Assembly (NCBI GenBank): GCA_032622095.1
Contig: CP136061.1
Coordinates: forward strand, 11,859,287 to 11,923,286
Direction of reading: 5' to 3'
From: Siphonodentalium dalli
Taxonomy: Eukaryota; Mollusca; Scaphopoda; Gadilida; Siphonodentaliidae
Length of the DNA: 64,000 nt
Shown here piece by piece: positions 41,814-52,000 of the stretch. Positions within the stretch are counted from its first letter, which is position 1, and each line of letters opens with the position of its first letter. The translations under genes were made by a program, and so were the position numbers. The notes under the pieces were generated by a model, which worked only from the letters and a program-made list of their open reading frames with translations, was not told the origin of the DNA and did not search any database.

Positions 41814-43637
41814 TTATATTTTTCTGGAAACTTTCTGTAGTGAGTGTTGAAATCCATAGAGAATAGAACTATGTGAAATTCTGTTGAGAATAACGCCTTC
41901 GAATAATACCTTGTACAAGACAGGTAACAATGTTATGGCGCGATAGCTGTCTGGACGGTTTCTTGGTTTCGTGAGCCCTTTGTAAAGTGGTACGATCATG
42001 CCAATTTTCAGCTTTACTGGTATATGTTCAAGTATTAGTATACGGTTGTAGAACAAACATAACAGGTTAATGAATGACTGTTGTGTGTTAATGTATATGA
42101 GGTGTTCATTTACAATGGCGTCTGCACCACCCGCTTTGTTGTGCCTCAGCGAGCGAATAACAGTGGATATTTCGTGTACTGTGATTTCCCCATAGTAAAC
42201 ATTCGGAAGATCAACTGATGATGATAATAGATTTTCGACAGTTCTCTCTACTTCCGACTTGAAGACCGGGTCCAAGTGACTACTTTGTGTGAATAGTTGC
42301 GCAAAATATGACTTCCATCCAGAAATAATGTCATTTGGATCGCGCACCACTTTTTCGTCGAAAATAGGGGCGGAACCAACTGGGCATGGTTTGTTGCGAT
42401 CAGCGTTAATTTGTTTCAAGAAAGCAACCTGGTCACAAGTAGCAAAACGTTCAAGTTCGTCCAACATGCTTTGATGATGATTTTCGGCAGCAAATCGAAA
42501 TTCACGTCTGAATGCACGTTTGGCTTCCTTGTATTCACGGTAAGTACGCGATTCAGTTGAATATTCTCTACCAGCTTCAATCCACGCCAGTCTTTTAGAT
42601 TTCGAAGCCGTGTGAAGCATTGATAGCTTGGTATTCCAATATGGTTTCAAATGATATTTAAATTGTTTGAAACCCGCCGCTAATTCGGAAGCAGCAAGAA
42701 GAACATTTACAATTTGGTCGTATAGATTATCCAGAGAATGACTGCCAATGTTCATAGAGTACACCCAATCGAAATCGACACAACATGACTCTAGATGTGA
42801 ATTATATAAAAGCTGATCCAGACACTTCCAGTTGAATAGAGGTTTGGTGAACATGTTTGGATGATGCGCGGTTATATCTGGGATGCACATAGTGCATGCC
42901 ACTGCTACGTGAGATGTTGTGTTGTCATTGTCATCATCGAAAACGAGACACGATGTGACCATATCCGCGGATGCCTCGGGCATCAGGATGTGATCAATGA
43001 TGTTCGGGTTAATGCCCGGTGCAAAAGGGAAGAATGTGGGCCTTCCGCCAGTTAGTGCACTGTTGCCACATAGGGAGAAGTATTCCATGTCGTGGAGGAA
43101 CGTTTGGAATGCACGTGAGCGAACTAGATGAGATTGTGGACACGGCAGAGAGGTCGAGTCGCTGTGGTGCACGTTGAGATCACCCATTATTATTACTTGA
43201 CCAAGATTTCGCATCTGAACAACACAACTTTCCAGCGAAGTCAGACAATCCCTGAAGAAACTGTCGTCGTGGTTAGTGCTTGGTAGGTATGTTTGGATTA
43301 GAATCAAAGACAGGTCGCCATATTTTATTTGTATGGCTATAGTTCTGGCACTATCTGTCTCCAAATACGTGCACATATGTGCTATGTCTGATCGTATCAG
43401 AAGTGCTACACCATCACGCGTAAATGAAGTTCCTGACGAGGTTGTGATCCTCCTTCCGGGTTTTGCTACTGACACGTATTGATTAGAGAGTGAATCCAGA
43501 AATGTCAAGTTCTGTTCGTCTAACCAGTGTTCAGATATACTTATCACATCGTATACATTTAATTTCAAGAGTTTGCATAAATATAAAGAAGAAGATCTAG
43601 CCCCTGTGGCGTTCCATGTTAAGAATCTAAACTCCAT
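41814..43637 (-). CDS. LINE ORF2 endonuclease and RT start, copy 1
   Basis: 607 codons from MEFRFLTWNATGARS. The APE endonuclease has WNATGA, ISEHWL (E), DGVALLIRSD, IIMGDLNVHHSDS (D/N), NIIDHILMP and TTSHVAV (final H). The RT begins VPLYKGLTKPRNRPDSYRAI. The frame ends at QKVSRKI* through loss of one A in an A-run, and the RT continues in the next frame at 41805. Endonuclease nicks target DNA and RT copies the RNA at the nick. Confidence 0.88.
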   Translation of the reverse strand: MEFRFLTWNATGARSSSLYLCKLLKLNVYDVISISEHWLDEQNLTFLDSLSNQYVSVAKPGRRITTSSGTSFTRDGVALLIRSDIAHMCTYLETDSARTIAIQIKYGDLSLILIQTYLPSTNHDDSFFRDCLTSLESCVVQMRNLGQVIIMGDLNVHHSDSTSLPCPQSHLVRSRAFQTFLHDMEYFSLCGNSALTGGRPTFFPFAPGINPNIIDHILMPEASADMVTSCLVFDDDNDNTTSHVAVACTMCIPDITAHHPNMFTKPLFNWKCLDQLLYNSHLESCCVDFDWVYSMNIGSHSLDNLYDQIVNVLLAASELAAGFKQFKYHLKPYWNTKLSMLHTASKSKRLAWIEAGREYSTESRTYREYKEAKRAFRREFRFAAENHHQSMLDELERFATCDQVAFLKQINADRNKPCPVGSAPIFDEKVVRDPNDIISGWKSYFAQLFTQSSHLDPVFKSEVERTVENLLSSSVDLPNVYYGEITVHEISTVIRSLRHNKAGGADAIVNEHLIYINTQQSFINLLCLFYNRILILEHIPVKLKIGMIVPLYKGLTKPRNRPDSYRAITLLPVLYKVLFEGVILNRISHSSILYGFQHSLQKVSRKI

Positions 43638-43685
43638 TATCGATAGAGACGTTATGACAGAATTAATGTTCGTGCACGTGATTGT

Positions 43686-44102
43686 TTATCCCATCTGGAT
43701 CTCGGGTCCAGCATGCTGTCCATCAGGGGAGGGTTTTCGAGGAGGATCAATATTCCAAGGGCGGCACATCACACCCCTTGGTAAGAGTCTCTTATCACTT
43801 AGCATACCGGCCTCACTCACTGGGAGTACAAGTTGAGCAGATTGGGTTCCTTTAATTGAACTCCTCATCATTCTAATGTAGATTGGGTTCATGTTTTTGT
43901 TGATGAGAAAGTCTGCGATATCGTCCGCCGATGTTTCTGGAGTGATGCGGCTAAGGAAGAACTTGCGGGTTCTTCTTTTGCGATGAACAGGGACGCCCAT
44001 GAAGCCTCCTTGATTAGTGTCCGTTCGATTGTCGTTGTTTGTGACCGATTGGCGACGGTCTGTCGCTCCAGGTGAATCGTCGGTTTCAGGCACAGATAAC
44101 AT
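43686..44102 (-). CDS. LINE ORF1, copy 1 (138 aa)
   Basis: It starts MLSVPETDDSPG directly after an in-frame TGA and ends GPEIQMG. The core RKFFLSRITPETSADDIADF and RLLPRGVMCRPW matches the small ORF1 product that precedes ORF2 in several invertebrate LINEs (RNA-binding/nucleic-acid chaperone role in the family). It lacks zinc knuckles. It lies 48 bases ahead of the ORF2 ATG and is intact in both copies, with one substitution (RMMRSS against RMMMSS). Confidence 0.75.
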   Translation of the reverse strand: MLSVPETDDSPGATDRRQSVTNNDNRTDTNQGGFMGVPVHRKRRTRKFFLSRITPETSADDIADFLINKNMNPIYIRMMRSSIKGTQSAQLVLPVSEAGMLSDKRLLPRGVMCRPWNIDPPRKPSPDGQHAGPEIQMG

Positions 44103-44864
44103 TCATAGTAAATCGTTCGAGGGCGAAACGATTGCAGATACACTGTTAGCGCTTATCTCCGACGCAGAAGGTGACTGGCAATAAGGAGAATCCCGTACAG
44201 AAAAGTTATCCCATTTTCAGGTTAGGTAACTCCAATAAAAGAAATAATCACCACCGGATGTAGCGCTATTTTCCCCGTATATTTCTCATCATTTACGAAA
44301 GAACTTTGCGCATTTTATTTAAATTAATACTAGATTAATACAATAACAAAATGAATTCTGATAAATACGGTTAGTAACTCTTCAAGTTTGGATGTATATT
44401 CAAACAGGATGTGAGTAAATTGATACAACATTTGTATAGCTAATTTGATTATTTGTTTACAAATTACAATTACTTTTAAACTTAACTTAACACAGTTAAC
44501 TTAAGTCTTTACAAATACCATTTACAGAAAAACATAAATTTTGTACCGAACTTGGTTTGCTAGTGAAACCATTTTAAATCATTAAGATAATTTAAGAATG
44601 ACATATTCATAAAATTAGGTCGCAGGACAGTGTATATACAGTATTATACTTTCCTTCAGATATATGGCTGGAATTTGATCTAACTTCTAAGCCAGTTGCC
44701 TTATTTTATATATTTATTCCAAGATCTGCCACATATTTCAGAATAGCTAGTCTCATCAGAAATCTCCTTAAAATGAAAATGGAACAGCCTTGACCTGTCA
44801 TCGACCAACTTATATTTTTCTGGAAACTTTCTGTAGTGAGTGTTGAAATCCATAGAGAATAGAA

Positions 44865-46631
44865 CTATGTGAAATTCTGTTGAGAATAACGCCTTCGAAT
44901 AATACCTTGTACAAGACAGGTAACAATGTTATGGCGATAGCTGTCTGGACGGTTTCTTGGTTTCGGGAGCCCTTTGTAAAGTGGTACGATAATGCCAATT
45001 TTCAGCTTTACTGGTATATGTTCAAGTATTAGTATACGGTTGTAGAACAAACATAACAGGTTAATGAATGACTGTTGTGTGTTAATGTATATGAGGTGTT
45101 CATTTACAATGGCGTCTGCACCACCCGCTTTGTTGTGCCTCAGCGAGCGAATAACAGTGGATATTTCGTGTACTGTGATTTCCCCATAGTAAACATTCGG
45201 AAGATAAACTGATGATGATAATAGATTTTCGACAGTTCTCTCTACTTCCGACTCGAAGACCGGGTCCAAGTGACTACTTTGTGTGAATAGTTGCGCAAAA
45301 TATGACTTCCATCCAGAAATAATGTCATTTGGATCGCGCACCACTTTTTCGTCGAAAATAGGGGCGGAACCAACTGGGCATGGTTTGTTGCGATCAGCGT
45401 TAATTTGTTTCCAGAAAGCAACATGGTCACAAGTAGCAAAACGTTCAAGTTCGTCCAACATGCTTTGATGATGATTTTCGGCAGCAAATCGAAATTCACG
45501 TCTGAATGCACGTTTGGCTTCCTTGTATTCACGGTAAGTACGCGATTCAGTTGAATATTCTCTACCAGCTTCAATCCACGCCAGTCTTTTAGATTTCGAA
45601 GCCGTGTGAAGCATTGATAGCTTGGTATTCCAATATGGTTTCAAATGATATTTAAATTGTTTGAAACCCGCCGCTAATTCGGAAGCAGCAAGAAGAACAT
45701 TTACAATTTGGTCGTATAGATTATCCAGAGAATGACTGCCAATGTTCATAGAGTACACCCAATCGAAATCGACACAACATGACTCTAGATGTGAATTATA
45801 TAAAAGCTGATCCAGACGCTTCCAGTTGAATAGAGGTTTGGTGAACATGTTTGGATGATGCGCGGTTATATCTGGGATGCACATAGTGCATGCCACTGCT
45901 ACGTGAGATGTTGTGTTGTCATTGTCATCATCGAAAACGAGACACGATGTGACCATATCCGCGGATGCCTCGGGCATCAGGATGTGATCAATGATGTTCG
46001 GGTTAATGCCCGGTGCAAAAGGGAAGAATGTGGGCCTTCCGCCAGTTAGTGCACTGTTGCCACATAGGGAGAAGTATTCCATGTCGTGGAGGAACGTTTG
46101 GAATGCACGTGAGCGAACTAGATGAGATTGTGGACACGGCAGAGAGGTCGAGTCGCTGTGGTGCACGTTGAGATCACCCATTATTATTACTTGACCAAGA
46201 TTTCGCATCTGAACAACACAACTTTCCAGCGAAGTCAGACAATCCCTGAAGAAACTGTCGTCGTGGTTAGTGCTTGGTATGTATGTTTGGATTAGAATCA
46301 AAGACAGGTCGCCATATTTTATGTGTATGGCTATAGTTCTGGCACTATCTGTCTCCAAATACGTGCACATATGTGCTAAGTCTGATCGTATCAGAAGTGC
46401 TACACCATCACGCGTAAATGAAGTTCCTGACGAGGTTGTGATCCTCCTTCCGGGTTTTGCTACTGACACGTATTGATTAGAGAGTGAATCCAGAAATGTC
46501 AAGTTCTGTTCGTCTAACCAGTGTTCAGATATACTTATCACATCGTATACATTTAATTTCAAGAGTTTGCATAAATATAAAGAAGAAGATCTAGCCCCTG
46601 TGGCGTTCCATGTTAAGAATCTAAACTCCAT
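44865..46631 (-). pseudogene. LINE ORF2 endonuclease and RT start, copy 2
   Basis: Matches copy 1 from MEFRFLTWNATGARS with a complete APE endonuclease. A 2-bp deletion (GGCGATAG against GGCGCGATAG near 44935) shifts the frame after RNRPDSYR. The original frame resumes at 44998-44810 and ends at the shared QKVSRKI stop just before the copy junction. Confidence 0.85.
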
Positions 46632-46679
46632 TATCGATAGAGACGTTATGACAGAATTAATGTTCGTGCACGTGATTGT

Positions 46680-47096
46680 TTATCCCATCTGGATCTCGGG
46701 TCCAGCATGCTGTCCATCAGGGGAAGGTTTTCGAGGAGGGTCAATATTCCAAGGGCGGCACATCACACCCCTTGGTAAGAGTCTCTTATCACTTAGCATA
46801 CCGGCCTCACTCACTGGGAGTACAAGTTGAGCAGATTGGGTTCCTTTAATTGAACTCATCATCATTCTAATGTAGATTGGGTTCATGTTTTTGTTGATGA
46901 GAAAGTCTGCGATATCGTCCGCCGATGTTTCTGGAGTGATGCGGCTAAGGAAGAACTTGCGGGTTCTTCTTTTGCGATGAACAGGGACGCCCATGAAGCC
47001 TCCTTGATTAGTGTCCGTTCGATTGTCGTTGTTTGTGACCGATTGGCGACGGTCTGTCGCTCCAGGTGAATCGTCGGTTTCAGGCACAGATAACAT
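46680..47096 (-). CDS. LINE ORF1, copy 2 (138 aa)
   Basis: Identical to the copy 1 ORF1 apart from one residue (RMMMSS). The start follows TGA in frame and the stop is TAA after IQMG. Confidence 0.75.
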   Translation of the reverse strand: MLSVPETDDSPGATDRRQSVTNNDNRTDTNQGGFMGVPVHRKRRTRKFFLSRITPETSADDIADFLINKNMNPIYIRMMMSSIKGTQSAQLVLPVSEAGMLSDKRLLPRGVMCRPWNIDPPRKPSPDGQHAGPEIQMG

Positions 47097-47772
47097 TCAT
47101 AGTAAATCGTTCGAGGGCGAAACTATTGCAGATACACTGTTAGCGCTTATCTCCGACGCAGAAGGTGACTGGCAATAAGGAGAATCCCGTACAGAAAAGT
47201 TATCCCATTTTCAGGTTAGGTAACTCCAATAAAAGAAATAATCACCACCGGATGTAGCGCTATTTTCCCCGTATATTTCTCATCATTTACGAAAGAACTT
47301 TGCGCATTTTATTTAAATTAATACTAGATTAATACAATAACAAAATGAATTCTGATAAATACGGTTAGTAACTCTTCAAGTTTGGATGTATATTCAAACA
47401 GGATGTGAGTAAATTGATACAACATTTGTATAGCTAATTTGATTATTTGTTTACAAATTACAATTACTTTTAAACTTAACTTAACACAGTTAACTTAAGT
47501 CTTTACAAATACCATTTACAGAAAAACATAAATTTTGTACCGAACTTGGTTTGCTAGTGAAACCATTTTAAATCATTAAGATAATTTAAGAATGACATAT
47601 TCATAAAATTAGGTCGCAGGACAGTGTATATACAGTATTATACTTTCCTTCAGATATATGGCTGGAATTTGATCTAACTTCTAAGCCAGTTGCCTTATTT
47701 TATATATTTATTCCAAGATCTGCCACATATTTCAGAATAGCTAGTCTCATCAGAAATCTCCTTAAAATGAAA

Positions 47773-47872
47773 ATGGATCAGCCTTGACCTTCACGTCATT
47801 TCAAAATATAATCGAACGTCCAACTGTCAAAATTATTTTGAAATGACGTGAAGGTCAAGGCTGTTCCAGTTG
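47773..47872. repeat. Inverted repeat at the LINE 5' end
   Basis: GCCTTGACCTTCACGTCATT plus TCAAAATA is followed about 25 bases on by its reverse complement, ending AGGTCAAGGCTGTTCCA. The outer 17 bases also match the 5' end of copy 1 at 44780-44796 (TGGAACAGCCTTGACCT). The LINE 5' end thus overlaps one arm of a palindrome. Confidence 0.7.
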
Positions 47873-47982
47873 TGAGATAGGTTGTAACTTCCGGATTAAA
47901 TCGACACCGGAGACCGGAAAGCCGGGTAGTCGATGTGCGGGAAATAATTACTTATTATGCTTATAATATCCCTTTTGGGACC

Positions 47983-47991
47983 TATAAAAGG
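47983..47991 (+). promoter_or_regulatory. TATA-box-like element
   Basis: TATAAAAGG in a short GC-balanced stretch. It could belong to a solo LTR or be the promoter of the TRPT1-like gene about 950 bases downstream. No ATG-containing first exon could be linked to it. Confidence 0.25.
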
Positions 47992-48084
47992 CATCGACAG
48001 AAGTTTCACCATAGATACAAGGAGCAGAAGGAAGATTTTCCACCGACCAAGTCACCCGCTATATTACTTTTTATTAGATAAATA

Positions 48085-48340
48085 ACTGTTGAAATGATCT
48101 GCAACTTTCTGTTTATCAAAAATCTTTGCCTTCTTGACAGCGTGTTGGGCCCTATTTCTCAAACTTTTGAAATTGAAATTCCCTGAGTGCAGTGTCTCTT
48201 TGTCTGATTAGGTCTAGAATTTCCACATTAATCCATTCCTCTGAGCGGCTTTTAATCCTCATTTGCTTTATTGGAGCCAATTCATTAAGTATTGATAGAT
48301 AATTATCTTTAAAAATATTCCATGCAATATGCATGCAATA
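48085..48340 (-). pseudogene. LINE fragment, endonuclease-RT linker
   Basis: The minus strand reads AWNIFKDNYLSILNELAPIK, then RIKSRSEEWINVEILDLIRQ, RDTALREF, and after a frameshift LRNRAQHAVKKAKIFDKQKV. This is the W...P...W.n..i..L...RD pattern of the linker ahead of RT in CR1/Jockey-type LINEs. Short orphan fragment. Confidence 0.7.
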
Positions 48341-48937
48341 CTACTATACTAGCCTCATTTGTCTTATAAATATATGTAGATGGAATCCCAATCTACTTCA
48401 TTAAGTTTTTTATTGAACTGTTCACAAGAGAAATTTTTTGTAGATCTTACACAAACTGTATTATGTGAGAAAGTCTTACCTCTATTTAGTTTGCGAGAAT
48501 GATTTAAGGAACATGGTACTGTGTTACATTTCCTAATTTTCTTGATAATCAGAAACAGGTTATTTCGGATGGAAATTTAAATTTCAGTCCCATGCAGAGT
48601 AAATATCACATGGTGACCACACATGGGATAATAAAAGTTTACATCATTCTGTCAACTTTCACACAAAAATGCAGATGGCTGTAATAAACTGCCCCAAGAA
48701 ACATTGTATGTCAATAAAATCAACATACAGCCCACATTTGATCGATATGATACTAAACATATTAAAAGTGTTCAAAGTATCCCCATTTGACGGTACATGT
48801 ATGTAATAAAAAGAATACCTCCAGTTTTTAGCTCACCTGAGACGAAGTCTTCGGTGGAGCTATAGTCATCACTCCTCATCCATCCGTCTGTCCATCAATA
48901 ATCATCTTCAAAACTGTAGGTATTATCTATTTTTCAG

Positions 48938-49009
48938 ATTTGTCAAGACTTGTATTGAAGATACTGAGGCACGGTGATGAAAATTTTAAAATGCTGGCTG
49001 TAGATGAAG
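48938..49009 (+). CDS. TRPT1: TRPT1-like exon: LSRLVLKILRHG
   Basis: Acceptor ATTTTTCAG, donor GAAG|gtaacc. 72 bases, phase 2 in and phase 1 out. Encodes the N-terminal L-S-x-x-L-x-x-I-L-R-H motif containing the first catalytic Arg and His. The preceding exon must supply one base of the split codon ending in AT. Confidence 0.85.
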
Positions 49010-52000
49010 GTAACCTGCCATCATTATTGCTAGGCGATTGGGATACATATCATTTAAATTTATATAAAAACATACGTTTGTTTCTGGGGAAAAAACATGA
49101 TTTGCATGTATGGTGATTAAAACTTATCCAGTTCATTAACCAGTTGACATTCATTCATTTGTCAACAATCACAAAGCCCACTAATTTGAATGCTTGACAT
49201 AGCCTAACATGTATCTAATAATAGAAAAGACTAGATTTGCAGAATGGTCTTTTTATATCAAGTAATTGTGATATGTGATTCAATACAGTGCATTCCGCAG
49301 TTACTAGATTCTATCATGTACAGCTCTTGTATTCAATTGTTTCTGAGTTTCAGTGGGATTACATGTATATTGCTACAGTATGCTAATTAAAGACCCACTT
49401 AATTTTCGAACCCCCAGATCAAATATATGAAATATATGCCATATTATATGTCATTTGAAAGAGGAAGCTCCAAAACATTGTATTATCAACTTATCCGGTG
49501 CAACAAACTGTGAGCATGTATTTTTTTGTTCAGTTATCAATGTGTTTTTGTTATCTGGATTGTAATAAAAAGTGCATTATTTTCAATGAAGGGGGGAAAT
49601 AACTATATCTTAAAGGTAGAGTTATTCCCCTTCCATTGAAAATACATTTATAGTTTGCATTCTGGGAGCCAGAATATTTCTCTGATTTTAGCTTTTTCAT
49701 ATTTCTCTATGGGCAACTTCTGAGACACAGATGTTTCAAATGGTGACATTATATAGAGAGTAATCAATTGGTTCCAAGAATTACGTTAAATAATTCTTAC
49801 CCACCCGTCTCTTGCCTCGAGTGAATTTTTGAATGTAATTCTTGGAACTAATTGATTACTCTATTTATAACACTTGTTAAAATATGAATAAAACACACAT
49901 AATTAATGCATGAAGGTCCCGATGTGGAGAAAGATCAACTATAAAGAAATGGAAATCACAATAGAGTGTAATAAAGTATTTTAATAATATTTTATGCCAT
50001 AGATTGTTATTAAAACCGTATGTCAAGTAACTATATAAAAAAAATAATCGTGACTGGGGGGGTAGGCGGGGGCATGTGGGTGGTTCAGCAGCCCGGCTTA
50101 CACAATTTTCCTGGAGTCGTTTTTCTATAAAATAATGGGACAAAATGTTTTAATAATGGTTCTATTATGTAATAGGTGTGCACTTAACTCTTGGTAGGGG
50201 GATATGAGTTCACCATCAGTTAATAACGTGGGATACACCAATGGGTAATAAAAAAGGTCAGCTTGCTAAATGTTTTCATCAAGGATCTATCAGTGCACAT
50301 TGACATGGAAAGGCTCGTGCAGATTTAAATAGTTCTATTAAAAATAATTTATTCAACCTGATATAAATGAAAACATAACACAATAATAGATTCTTCAAAT
50401 AAATGACACTGGGTGACTCGAAAATTAAGTGGGCCTTTAAGGTAATGTGACGGTTTGTGATGATTCATAAAATATAATTATAGTACCTAACCGAAAGACA
50501 ACTATCATCTACAAACACTACACATCTATCTATTTTCATTATCTATTTTAGGTGGATACATTGCAGTAGATGATATATTGTGCCATGCACATATCTGTAA
50601 TCTGTTTGGTTGTGTGAGCGTCGCTACACTGAAAAGTTCTTTTGATAATAGGGTGGTATTTCTTTTGAGAGATGGGCAACTCATGTTGAGGGCCACCCAT
50701 GGCCACACTGTTGATGTGAGTATGGTTGTCTTTTGACATTGAATATTTAGCTCAACTTTACAAAGTCGAGCTATAACAATGGGTTGGCATCCATGAGTGC
50801 ACGCGTCCTTCAACAATTTATGTTAGCACACCCTACAGGTCACATCTCTCTTATGATCGTCACCAAACTTCATATGGATCTTCGGGATGACCTCAAAATG
50901 GGAGCCTACTATTTTGACCGAAATTTGTTAAAATACATGGCTACATCAGCCATCTTGGATTTCAAATTTGAATCCATCGGCACACCTTTCAGTCCGCATC
51001 TCACTTCCGATCATCAGCAAAATCATATGGATCTTCGGTGACCTAGATGGAAGCCTCTTCTTTTGACCGAAATTTTATCAAAAACATGGCCATCAGCGAC
51101 CATAATGGAAATTTGAAAGTTTACAGGCTTGTTTCGGATCATCTCTAGATGGAAGATATCAAATTTGAACAATTTTCAATTAAAAATATGGCTGCCAACA
51201 GCCATCTTGGATTTTACTCTTTGCATGACTAAATCCTTTGGCACACCCTTCAGACCACATTTCTAATCCGATCGTCACCAAACTTCATATTGATCTTTTG
51301 GGTGACCTCCAGATGGGGGATCCCGGGCCATAAAAATTTTCTGAATTTCATTGAAAAGCATGGCCCAACAGCAACCATCTTGGATTTTGCTTTATATATA
51401 TATCTTCATCTAGTATTACTTAGACATTATACAATTATTGCATTCTTTCGAGGTTTGACATGAGGAATTGTCAACCCGGGGAAGTCAATATTCACCAAGG
51501 CCGTGATAACTGTTTTATTGTATGAAACACACTTTGATTGGACAAGACGTTGTGACGTTGAATGTCGCTGGGAAAACCTGATCTATTTCCAGGTCTGATA
51601 CCGTCTGATAATAAGTTATGTTCACCTCTGAAGTATCTGATGTCGCTCAGAACTGTTATTAACCTGTTGTTTCATTAATGAGGTGAACATCGTTAGATAT
51701 CACATTTTGTTCTTTATGTTTTAACATAGGAATTTGGGAAAGAAACTTATGATCATATAATAATTTAACTTTCCGTATTCCTAATAGCTCTTATGATGGT
51801 AACACATGAAATTATCCCCCATCCAAGTTGAGCTACATTGTCATTGACACTTTTTAATTTTAAAACTGAATGGCGAACTCATACTTGAGATATTTACATG
51901 CACTTTTAACTTTTAATTTAAAAGCTTCAATGTTACACATTTCTGTCAGTTCGAAAAGATGTTATTGAAAAAGTTAATATTTTCCAATGTTGGTGTGAAA

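Larger units (their letters stand above)
34846..44796 (-). mobile_element. LINE copy 1, interrupted by a TIR element
   Basis: An APE-type non-LTR retrotransposon on the minus strand. It has a 5' region of about 690 bases, ORF1 (44102-43686), ORF2 endonuclease and first RT part (43637-41814), ORF2 RT and C-terminus (41805-40681) and, beyond the inserted element 35026-40680, the last 59 codons (35022-34846). ORF2 is broken by a one-base loss in an A-run near 41815. The clade is uncertain. Confidence 0.85.
44797..47790 (-). mobile_element. LINE copy 2, tandem and 3'-truncated
   Basis: This 2994-bp stretch repeats 41801-44796 at about 99% identity and abuts it directly. It has the same 5' region, ORF1 and endonuclease, but stops within RT at GTCATCGACC, exactly where the 5' end of copy 1 begins (GCCTTGACCT). 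LINEs usually lose the 5' end, so a 3'-truncated unit joined head-to-tail points to tandem duplication. Both copies share the A-run deletion. Confidence 0.88.

Noticed and set aside
42289-46830. Plus-strand frames opposite the LINE (61-87 codons)
   Set aside because: Antisense shadows that occur identically in both LINE copies.
47880-48080. Solo LTR
   Set aside because: TATAAAAGG is present, but no TG...CA ends, target duplication or second LTR could be found.
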